Below are positions 54,946 through 62,649 of a DNA stretch of 64,000 nt, piece after piece. This DNA comes from Kiritimatiellales bacterium (lineage in GTDB: Bacteria; Verrucomicrobiota; Kiritimatiellia; Kiritimatiellales; Tichowtungiaceae). The stretch lies in assembly GCA_041656295.1 (NCBI GenBank), contig JBBADV010000003.1, forward strand, positions 62,001 through 126,000, given 5' to 3'. How positions within the stretch are numbered: position 1 is the first letter of the stretch; each line of letters begins with the position of its first letter. The translations under genes and the position numbers were made by a program. The notes beneath the pieces are model-generated. The model ran no database searches. It was not told the origin of the DNA and saw only the letters and a list, made by a program, of their open reading frames with translations.

Positions 54946-56295
54946 ATGATCGAAAGAAGTTTGCTTACTCTGGGAATGGCGTTTTCATTTTCCGGCGCAA
55001 GTCCGGCGGAAAAAATTCCGGCGCCGAATATTTTAATTATTCTGACGGACGACCAGGGCTATGCCGACACCGGTTTTCAAGGCAGCAGCGATATTAAGAC
55101 GCCTTTTCTGGACGGTATGGCGGCAGGAGGTGTGCGGTTTACGGAGGCGTATGTGACGTATTCAGTCTGCGGACCGAGCCGCGCCGGTTTAATGACCGGA
55201 CGGATTCCGCAGCGATTCGGGTTCGAGCGGAATCCGGCGTATGACCGGACTGATCCGACGATCGGGCTTCCGCTTAGTGAAAAGACATTGGGCGATTTGA
55301 TGAAGTCCGCCGGATATCGTACCGGCGCGGTCGGCAAGTGGCACCTTGGCGATCATCCTCAATTTTATCCCAATTTGCGCGGATTTGATTATTTTTACGG
55401 ATTTACCGGCGGCGGACACCGCTATTTTCCGGCGGAATATGAAACGCGACTGAAAAGCGGCGGCTATAAAGAATATCTCACTCCGCTGGAGCGTAACGGA
55501 ACACAGGTGGAAGAGACGGGATATCTAACGGATATTCTGACGCGCGAAGCGCTGCAGTTTATCTGTGACAGCAAAGATGCACCGTTCTTTTTATACCTCG
55601 CCTATAACGCGCCGCATACGCCGCTGGAAGCGACCGAAAAATATCTGGCGCGGCATCAGGATATTCAGGATGAAAAACGCCGGACATACGCGGCGATGCT
55701 CAGCGCAGTGGATGACGGTGTCGGCGAAATTCTCAGTCTGCTTGACGAGTTAAATCTTGCACAGAATACGCTGATTTTTTTCCTGTCGGATAACGGCGGA
55801 CCGACATGGGATAATGCGTCGAACAATCAGCCGTTGCGCGGTGCAAAAAGCAGTTTATATGAAGGCGGCGTGCGGGTCCCGTTTCTGATGCGCTGGCCCG
55901 GGGTTCTGCCGGAAAATAAAGTGTATGAACTTCCGGTTTCGTCGCTGGATATTGCGGCGACAATGGCCGCTGTTGCGGGCGCAGCGCCGTCCGCAGACCG
56001 CCCGCTGGACGGTGTGAATCTGGTTCCGTATTTGACCGGAAAAAATGATGAACGGCCGCACCGGATGCTGTGGTGGCGGAAATACGACCAGGGATTCTTC
56101 TCCATACGGTATGATGATTGGAAGCTGGTGAAAACGGGGCCGGCGGTGCAATTGATGGATTTACCGAACGACATCGGAGAAAAAACCAATTTGATCAAGC
56201 AGTATCCGGAAAAAGCGGAACAGCTGAAAGCAATGTGGGATGAACTGGATAAAGAAATGATCGAGCCTGCATTTCGCGGGTTGCAAGCGGAATGA
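54946..56295 (+). CDS. S1-family sulfatase, exported
   Basis: 449 residues with an N-terminal signal (LLTLGMAFSFSGASPA). Formylglycine motif CGPSRAGLMTG (Cys75); metal site ILIILTDDQGYADTG; KWHLGDHPQF and SDNGGPTWDN downstream. GAAAGGAG precedes the ATG. It removes sulfate from extracellular or periplasmic sugar. Length and motifs are normal. Followed by an F2 gene after 16 bases and another sulfatase, so these form one operon. Confidence 0.9.
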   Translation: MIERSLLTLGMAFSFSGASPAEKIPAPNILIILTDDQGYADTGFQGSSDIKTPFLDGMAAGGVRFTEAYVTYSVCGPSRAGLMTGRIPQRFGFERNPAYDRTDPTIGLPLSEKTLGDLMKSAGYRTGAVGKWHLGDHPQFYPNLRGFDYFYGFTGGGHRYFPAEYETRLKSGGYKEYLTPLERNGTQVEETGYLTDILTREALQFICDSKDAPFFLYLAYNAPHTPLEATEKYLARHQDIQDEKRRTYAAMLSAVDDGVGEILSLLDELNLAQNTLIFFLSDNGGPTWDNASNNQPLRGAKSSLYEGGVRVPFLMRWPGVLPENKVYELPVSSLDIAATMAAVAGAAPSADRPLDGVNLVPYLTGKNDERPHRMLWWRKYDQGFFSIRYDDWKLVKTGPAVQLMDLPNDIGEKTNLIKQYPEKAEQLKAMWDELDKEMIEPAFRGLQAE

Positions 56296-56311
56296 ATCGG
56301 GAGGGATCAGA

Positions 56312-56992
56312 ATGAAAATATATTCTATAATATTTTTTTTGACTGCATTTATTTCAACGGCACAGGTTGGACAGTCGGATGATGTTATCAGCGTCAATTT
56401 TTTCCGATCCGGCAATATTGCTAAAGATGGCGTAGATGCAGATTTTCCCGGTGTTGTGCCGGGCACATGGACAAATGTCGTGATGGATACGAACGGACTG
56501 GCAATCGTTGATTTTGCCGGAACAACGCTGGATATCAGTTCTTCAGCGGCAATCCGGCTCTCCGGGAATGCGGCATGGGATAACTGGGTTAACGGCGCCG
56601 GACCTGGCTGTGATACTGCCGGTACGCAGGTAACGATGACGTTGAGCGATATTCCTTATGCTCAATATTATGTTATTGCTTACTTGAGCGGCTGGAATGG
56701 TAGAAAAGGGTCTTCAAGCGACGGTTCGACAACATATTATTATACGATGCCGACGGTTGACGAAAGTAATCCGCCTTTTTTAAGTCAGATAACCAATACC
56801 GACAGTAATTCGATCGCATCGGCGATCGGTTCGTATGTGCTTTTCGGCACGGCTGAAAACCCGTTGACGGCGGATTCATTAACCCTGACGGTATCAGCCA
56901 TACAAGCAAATATTGGTATCGGCGGATTCCAGATTGTAAAGGTGCCGGATTATCGGCGGATCGGATTATATATGATAACATCTCAGATGTGA
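56312..56992 (+). CDS. Secreted F2-module protein with truncated tail
   Basis: 226 residues with signal peptide (STAQVGQSDD region). F2 module very close to 51181: VISVNFFRSGN, GVVPGTWTNVV, TTLDISSSAA, MTLSDIPYAQYYVIAYLSGW, SSDGSTTYYYTM, YVLFGTAENPLTADSLTL, IGIGGFQIVKV. The end VPDYRRIGLYMITSQM stops in the middle of what is a PEP-CTERM helix in its relatives, and PEP is PDY. The anchor therefore seems lost, and the protein should be soluble. It lies between two sulfatase genes. Confidence 0.8.
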   Translation: MKIYSIIFFLTAFISTAQVGQSDDVISVNFFRSGNIAKDGVDADFPGVVPGTWTNVVMDTNGLAIVDFAGTTLDISSSAAIRLSGNAAWDNWVNGAGPGCDTAGTQVTMTLSDIPYAQYYVIAYLSGWNGRKGSSSDGSTTYYYTMPTVDESNPPFLSQITNTDSNSIASAIGSYVLFGTAENPLTADSLTLTVSAIQANIGIGGFQIVKVPDYRRIGLYMITSQM

Positions 56993-57010
56993 CGGAAGAG
57001 TTTGGCTGAA

Positions 57011-58519
57011 ATGATAAAAAAATTTAAAACGCAGAGTTATATCTGGGCCGCCGCCGGCGTATTCATTCCGGTATTTTCCGCCGCCGCTTTGCCGGACCAG
57101 CCGAATTTTATCTGGATTATGGCTGAAGACATGAGCCTGGATCTGGAATGTTATGGGATGAAAGGTGTAAAAACGCCGCATCTGAACAGGCTGGCGGAAG
57201 AGGGCGCAAAATTCATGCGTGCATACTGCAGCAATCCTATTTGTTCTCCTAGCCGTTCGGCGATGATGACCGGCGCACATCAGACGGTTATTAATGCGCA
57301 GCATCATCGCAGCAATCGTGATGTTCCGCTGGAAGCACCGTACAAACCGTTTACGTATTGGCTCCGGCGCACCGGATACACCTGTATTCTTGGAAGTGAC
57401 CTGGTGAAAGGAAATGGGCGGAAAACAGATTGCAATTTCAAGCATACTGCCGTTGGTCCGTATGACGGCATCGAACAGTTTGGGCTGTTCGATAAATTTG
57501 ACCGGTTCAGCGCTGAGGATCAGCCGTTTTTTAATCAGATTCAATGTATTGTGACGCATCGCGGCGACTGGTGGAATGAAGTCAGAGAAAATTCAGCGCA
57601 TCCGGTTTCGCTTGATGATATTAAACTGCCGACCTGGTTTGCTGATACACCGGAAATCCGCTACGACTGGGCGGCATACCTTGACACGGTTGAGTATATG
57701 GACAACGAGGTCGGGCAGATTCTGAAAAGGTTGGAAGATGAAGGTCTCGCAGAAAATACATATGTTATTTTCATCGCGGATAACGGCCGCTGCCATTTGC
57801 GCGGAAAAGGATATTTGCAGGATACCGGAATTCATGTGCCCATGATTGTTCGCGGCCCGGGGATTCCAAAGGGAACGGTGATAGATGAACTGGTTTGTAT
57901 GACGGACATTACTGCCACGATTTTAAAACTTGCCCGCGCGGAAATGCCGGACTGGCTCGACGGAAAACCGGTGTTCGGTGTCAGTAATCCGCAATACCGC
58001 GAATACATCCGTTCCGCTCGCGACATCTGGGATGAAATCAATGACTGTTCCCGCAGCATCACAACCAGAAAATTTACTTATATTGCCAACCGTATGCCGG
58101 AAGTTCCATGGGATGCGCATCAGGCGTATCTTGATTTGAACCGTCCGGCAATTCATGTAATGCGCCGGCTGAAAAACGCAGGAAAACTTTCCCCGGCAGA
58201 GCTGATATTTTTGGCAGAACAAAAACCGCCGGAAGAACTTTATGACTTGGAAACAGATCCAGATCAGATGACCAATCTTGCCTGTAATCCGGGATATGCA
58301 GACGTGCTTCGGCAGATGAGGCAGTTGGAAAAAGACTGGCAGTCAAAATACAGCGACAGGGGACTTCAGGACATTGACTGCCGTCAGCCTGACCAAAATC
58401 TCAAGGCGAACCTCGCCCGTTCTGTGGTAAAAAAACTTCATCCGGAACTCTGGAACCGCCTAGAGTCCGGTGAGTTAATGGAGACAGATTCATGGAAACA
58501 GTTTATTCCGGAAAATTAA
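57011..58519 (+). CDS. S1-family sulfatase, exported
   Basis: About 502 residues. ATG at 57011 is ten bases after GGAAGAG; the TTG at 57002 is too close to it. Signal peptide to VFSAAALP. Formylglycine motif CSPSRSAMMTG (Cys78). The metal site reads WIMAEDMSLDLECYG, with Glu-Asp where many S1 sulfatases have Asp-Asp. FIADNGRCHLRG is the later metal-binding strand. Only about 22 % of residues appear shared by eye with the sulfatase at 54946, so it likely serves another sulfate position. Confidence 0.85.
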   Translation: MIKKFKTQSYIWAAAGVFIPVFSAAALPDQPNFIWIMAEDMSLDLECYGMKGVKTPHLNRLAEEGAKFMRAYCSNPICSPSRSAMMTGAHQTVINAQHHRSNRDVPLEAPYKPFTYWLRRTGYTCILGSDLVKGNGRKTDCNFKHTAVGPYDGIEQFGLFDKFDRFSAEDQPFFNQIQCIVTHRGDWWNEVRENSAHPVSLDDIKLPTWFADTPEIRYDWAAYLDTVEYMDNEVGQILKRLEDEGLAENTYVIFIADNGRCHLRGKGYLQDTGIHVPMIVRGPGIPKGTVIDELVCMTDITATILKLARAEMPDWLDGKPVFGVSNPQYREYIRSARDIWDEINDCSRSITTRKFTYIANRMPEVPWDAHQAYLDLNRPAIHVMRRLKNAGKLSPAELIFLAEQKPPEELYDLETDPDQMTNLACNPGYADVLRQMRQLEKDWQSKYSDRGLQDIDCRQPDQNLKANLARSVVKKLHPELWNRLESGELMETDSWKQFIPEN

Positions 58520-60114
58520 AAACCGGTTTTAAAGACAGATTGAATTTCGCATTTTTGTGCGCACTCACGTTATTAAGTTTTCCGGCACCGGTTTTTTCTG
58601 AAATTCGTCCCGCCGGAATTTTTACAGATAACATGGTTCTTCAGTGCGATGAGCCTGTCCGGGTTTGGGGAACTGCGGAACCGGGCGAAACGGTAACGAT
58701 TGAATTTGCCGGCCAGAAAAAAATAACGGCGGCAAATGCGGGCGGTCAATGGCAGGTGCAGCTTGATCCGCTGCCGGCATCATCCGAACCGTGTGAAATG
58801 ATCTTCAAATCTTCAGTCAACAATCTGCAATCTACAATTATAAATGTTCTTGTCGGCGAAGTCTGGCTTGCCGGCGGCCAGTCCAATATGGCGTCCACGA
58901 TGGGAAATTATATGCGCACGGTGAAAGATGATGTAATGAGCGCAAATGATTCTTTGCTGCGCGTGGCAACTGTTCCGCGGTTGGATTATTCCGGCGAGAA
59001 TGACAGTGCACCGGAATGGAAGATGACAAACCCGCAAACCGTCCGGACATTTTCTGCAACCGCATACTATTTTGGAAAAAATCTCCGGGATGCGCTGGAC
59101 GTGCCCGTCGGAATTATCGTCTGCGCTGTCGGTGCAACGCCAGCGGAAGCGTGGATGAGCCGGAAAACGCTGGAGGCTGATACGGATTTAAAAAAGGTGA
59201 TTGATGCGTATGATTCGCATGTGAAAAAAACATTTCCAGACGAAAGCAGTTTCACAGAATATCTGAAAGAATATGACCGTCTTGTCGAAGAATGGCTGCG
59301 GAAGAAGGCGGAAAGGCAGAAGGTCGGCTGGAAACCGGAAATCGAAATGAGCTGCCGGAATTTTAAACGCCCCGGCGGATTATATGAAACGATGCTTAAA
59401 CAGGTTATCCCGTATACAATTCGCGGTGTGATCTGGTATCAGGGCGAAAATAATGCCAACAATCATGCCGCCGCGCATTACCGGAAAATTTTTCCGGCGC
59501 TGATTAACGAATGGCGCGCTGATTTTAATAATCCGGATCTGCCGTTTTTATTCGTTCAACTGGCAACTTTCGGCGGCAAAGATGCGAATGAACCTCAGTG
59601 GGCGGAATTACGGGAAGTGCAGCGCTGGACAGAAAAAAATGTACAAAACACCGGCATGGCAGTATTGGTTGACGGCGGAGAAGAAAAAGATATTCATCCG
59701 CATTCTAAACCGGAAGCCGGCAGACGGCTTGGTCTGCTCGCGCGAAATATTGCTTATGGCGAAAATAATTTAATTTGCCGCGGTCCGGAATTAAAAGAAT
59801 CGAAAGTAAGCGGCTCTGTCATTGAACTCACATTTAATACTCCGGATGTCCGGTTAATTCCGGTTTCCGGAACAGAGAACGCATTCGAAATTTGTGGAGA
59901 AGACAGGAAATTTGTTGCCGCCGGCGCTGTCTGCCGTGACGGGAAAATCATTGTTTCATCGCCGGAAATTAACAATCCCGTTTTCGTCCGCTACGGATGG
60001 AAAAAATGGTTTGTTCCGTCTCTTTTCAACACCGCCGGACTTCCTGCTTCCCCGTTCAGAACAGATGATTTTCCATTTGTCACCAAAGGCCGGTTCTATC
60101 TAGATTCACTTTAA
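58492..60114 (+). CDS. Sialate O-acetylesterase-like SGNH hydrolase
   Basis: 540 residues. ATG lies 28 bases inside the sulfatase gene, giving an overlap; a signal peptide near FLCALTLLSFPAPVFS follows a basic N-terminus. SASA-type motifs: AGIFTDNMVLQ, AGGQSNM with nucleophile Ser131, GVIWYQGENNA, and DIHPH with Asp400 and His402. Such enzymes deacetylate sugars, not only sialic acid. In this operon it probably removes acetyl groups from the polysaccharide before or after desulfation. Confidence 0.85.
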   Translation: METVYSGKLKTGFKDRLNFAFLCALTLLSFPAPVFSEIRPAGIFTDNMVLQCDEPVRVWGTAEPGETVTIEFAGQKKITAANAGGQWQVQLDPLPASSEPCEMIFKSSVNNLQSTIINVLVGEVWLAGGQSNMASTMGNYMRTVKDDVMSANDSLLRVATVPRLDYSGENDSAPEWKMTNPQTVRTFSATAYYFGKNLRDALDVPVGIIVCAVGATPAEAWMSRKTLEADTDLKKVIDAYDSHVKKTFPDESSFTEYLKEYDRLVEEWLRKKAERQKVGWKPEIEMSCRNFKRPGGLYETMLKQVIPYTIRGVIWYQGENNANNHAAAHYRKIFPALINEWRADFNNPDLPFLFVQLATFGGKDANEPQWAELREVQRWTEKNVQNTGMAVLVDGGEEKDIHPHSKPEAGRRLGLLARNIAYGENNLICRGPELKESKVSGSVIELTFNTPDVRLIPVSGTENAFEICGEDRKFVAAGAVCRDGKIIVSSPEINNPVFVRYGWKKWFVPSLFNTAGLPASPFRTDDFPFVTKGRFYLDSL

Positions 60115-60117
60115 AAA

Positions 60118-60903
60118 TTACGGCCGGTCATTTTGTAAATCTGTAGAAATCCGTTTCGCGCACTCTGTTACATAAGTCGTCAGTTCAGAAATATTTTCAG
60201 AAATAATTCGTGAAGACGGCCCGGTGATCCAGGCAACAGCCTGCGGATAATTAAACCGGTCAAGAATTGGTGCACTGATGCAATGCATTTCTTCCATCCA
60301 TTCGCCGAACCCAACTGCATAGCCCTGCTGCCGGATTTTTTTCAGTTCATGTTTTAATTTTTTTTTGCTGACAATGGTGCGTTCCGTAAATTTTTTTAAC
60401 GTCATCTTTTTCAGGAGTTCGTCCTGTTCGTCATCCGGTAAAAACGCCATCAACGCTTTCCCGGGAGCGCCGACGTGCAGAATGATCGGCTCACCGACAT
60501 CGTGTAGAAATTTAAACGGATAAAGTCCCGGATATTCCAGAATCGCAACGCCGCGCGCGCGGTTCGGCAGCAGTACGCCGAGAATCGCGGTTTCTTTGGT
60601 TTGATTCCGCAGTTTTCGGAGATAGGGCGCTGCAATTTCTGTAATATTTTTATCGCACGTCCCGATGCTCGAAATGGCGAACAGTTTGCCGGACATCCGG
60701 ACTTTTTTCGTCTCTTCATCCCGTGAAAAATATCCTTTTTCAATCATCGTCATTGTGATGCGAAAGACGCTGGTCGGTGATGCACCGATCTTCGTTGCAA
60801 TTTCCGACATCGTCATGCCGTCCGGATGTTCCTTCAGCAGTTCAATGATAATTAGAGCTCGTTCCAGATTCGGCACCTTATATTTAGAAACAAATTTATT
60901 CAT
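60118..60903 (-). CDS. IclR-family transcriptional regulator
   Basis: 261 residues from the ATG at 60903 (MNKFVSKYKVPNLERAL). The frame stays open upstream to 61077, but that part has no domain. Winged helix at the N-terminus (MTMSEIATKIGASPTSVFRI); effector domain with GAPGKALMAFLPDDE, GYAVGFGEWMEEMHCISAPI. IclR proteins sense small acids or sugar catabolites. It faces the sulfatase-esterase operon tail to tail, so any control of the island would act in trans. Confidence 0.85.
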   Translation of the reverse strand: MNKFVSKYKVPNLERALIIIELLKEHPDGMTMSEIATKIGASPTSVFRITMTMIEKGYFSRDEETKKVRMSGKLFAISSIGTCDKNITEIAAPYLRKLRNQTKETAILGVLLPNRARGVAILEYPGLYPFKFLHDVGEPIILHVGAPGKALMAFLPDDEQDELLKKMTLKKFTERTIVSKKKLKHELKKIRQQGYAVGFGEWMEEMHCISAPILDRFNYPQAVAWITGPSSRIISENISELTTYVTECAKRISTDLQNDRP

Positions 60904-61303
60904 TACATTCAGAATATACGCAGATCGTAAATAAAAGCAATTCTTCGTGTTGTAATTATATACACGATGATCAGAACGTTTTCCAATAAAGGCACGATGG
61001 ATAATCGTTTGTGGTTCGTGGTTGGAGAAACACAAGCCGACTGAAATCAAATGTGTTATACTCTTGTCTGGGAACAAGGACTCAACTTGTTCTATAACCT
61101 AAAAAAAGAGGCCGCCATTTCCGATGTCTCTTTTTTAAGCCAGTTTATCCAACCACCCCGGCTATTTGCCGGGGTCGTGGCCCGACGACTTCCTGGCGGT
61201 TCTGGCGGCGGCGGATCAGACACTTAATGACTGTTTTCCGGCCTAGATGTTTAGTCCCCCAGTGTACTGGAGTGATGTATAACCAGCTCCGGAGGGATAA
61301 ATT
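60904..61303. other. Gap between IclR and the IS481 remnant
   Basis: This 400-base stretch has no gene. A weak inverted repeat AAAAAAGAG / CTCTTTTTT spans about 61103-61139. From about 61235 the sequence TTTAGTCCCCCAGTGTACTG and the following bases probably form the left end of the IS481-type element. GGAGGG precedes its ATG. Confidence 0.4.
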
Positions 61304-61796
61304 ATGGGACAGATAGTACACGGGTGCGCCCGTACGGCTGAGGCGGTGCGTCGAACGATACAACATCGTCAAGAGAGCCTGAATGTTCTGGCGCGGAGGC
61401 ACGGTATTAACCCGAAAACCGTAGCGAAGTGGCGACAGCGCACAACCGTACAGGATGCCCCGATGGGGCCCAGGCAACCCCGGTCAACGGTGCTGAGCAA
61501 GGAGGAAGAAGCCGCTTGTGTCGCTTTTCGGCGGCACACACAGCTTCCGCTCGATGATGGTCTTTACAGCCTGCAGACCGCCATACCTCATTTAACACGC
61601 TCCTCTCTGCATCGTTGCTGCCAACGTCATGGAATTCGCCGGCTGCCGGATACCAAAGATCCCCGGAGCAAACGGAAATTCAAAACCTGTCCGATCGGGT
61701 TTTTCCATATCGACATCGCTGAGGTCCGCACGGAAGAAGGCAGGTTATATATGTTCGTTGCCATTGACCGTACGTCAAAGTTTACTGTTGTTCAGC
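61304..61796 (+). pseudogene. IS481-family transposase, 5' half
   Basis: Reads MGQIVHGCARTAEAVRRTIQ with a helix-turn-helix (LARRHGINPKTVAKWRQR), then FRRHTQLPLDDGLYSLQ, LTRSSLHRCCQRHGIRRL and the start of the rve core GFFHIDIAEVRTEEGRLYMF with AIDRTSKFTVVQL. Homology stops there, after the first catalytic Asp; about half the protein is missing. GGAGGG precedes the ATG. Confidence 0.8.
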
Positions 61797-61802
61797 TTCC
61801 CG

Positions 61803-61925
61803 GATGGCCAATCGGCGCTGATGCTGGTCTCGGCACGGTTGCGGCATGTCGCCGGAACCCAATGGGGCACCCGGCGCTACCTGAACATGGAACGGCTTTA
61901 TGAATTAGAATGGAGGGCAGCATAA
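61803..61925 (+). pseudogene. Transposase C-terminal scrap, possibly IS256-like
   Basis: In a frame different from the IS481 part, DGQSALMLVSARLRHVAGTQ then WGTRRYLNMERLYELEWRAA runs to a stop. The W-x-x-R-R-Y-x-x-M/L-E pattern recalls the C-terminus of IS256-type transposases. It is joined directly to the IS481 remnant. Confidence 0.4.
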
Positions 61926-61955
61926 GGCTGCGGAGAATGGAGAGCCTCAAAATAA

Positions 61956-62453
61956 ATGTGCGAAATATTATGGACACGACCTTCATCCGGACGCCTGCAG
62001 GGCGTTGAAAAAAACGGCCCGCAAGCCATCGGGCGGTCACGGGGCGGACGAACTACCAAGATACATCTGGTTGCCGCAACTGCTCGTCAGGCAGTAATTT
62101 TCTGCTTGTCTGCCGGCAACGAGGGTGACGCGCCGTGGGGCAGAAAACTGCTGATGCGCATGGGCAGAATCCCGAAACCATGCCATCTGCTTATGGATCG
62201 TGCGTATGAAGGGGATGAAACCCGGGAACTGGCTCAGACACTGGGATTTATACCTGTTGTTCCGCCCAACCCGAACCGGAAAAACCCATGGGATTACGAT
62301 ACAATAATCTATAAAAGACGGAATGAGGTTGAGCGACTCATCCGGCGGGTGAAATCCTGTCGCCGGGTATTCACCCGGTATGACAAACTGGACATTATGT
62401 TTTTGGGATTCATTGTCTTCGCGTTCATCGTGGAATTCTTACGCTTGTGTTAA
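61956..62453 (+). pseudogene. IS5-family transposase (IS427-like), C-terminal part
   Basis: The frame reads KNGPQAIGRSRGGRTTKIHL, LLMDRAYEGDETRELAQTLG, IPVVPPNPNRKNPWDYD, then YKRRNEVERLIRRVKSCRRV to the normal family end. These carry the second Asp and the Y-x-x-R-x-x-x-E signature of the DDE domain. The N-terminal third is missing. HPDACRALKK lies just upstream in another frame, and the switch falls on a run of seven A at 62008-62014. Confidence 0.8.
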
Positions 62454-62649
62454 CACGCCCTAAACTTCCGAAACTGTGAATTGGCTCAATGCCTCCTGCC
62501 GGTGCTGGCCATGACAAAAAATACTGACCGGAATCATCTGATTCGTATTTTTAAAGTATATCAAACCGCGGTGTCATAAAATTACCGGCCGGAAACGATT
62601 GTGCAGTTTGTGCTTTACCCGTTACGCAATCCGCATTACGCATTACATT
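62454..62649. other. Gap before threonine synthase
   Basis: No gene or clear terminator seen. Short CGCATTACG-type repeats (ACGCAATCCGCATTACGCAT) lie just before the start of the next gene. No strong ribosome binding site precedes its ATG. Confidence 0.4.

Noticed and set aside
60904..61077. N-terminal extension of the IclR protein by 58 residues
   Set aside because: The added residues look random, while the ATG at 60903 begins at the usual family start just before the winged helix.
61103..61139. AAAAAAGAG / CTCTTTTTT hairpin as a terminator
   Set aside because: The stem is almost all A-T with a long loop, so it is too weak, and no gene ends nearby.
62008..62014. Run of seven A followed by C as a programmed frameshift site in the IS5 transposase
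   Set aside because: A AAA AAC would restore HPDACRALKK to KNGPQAIG, but the upstream frame is also damaged and the N-terminal third is missing, so decay explains it better.
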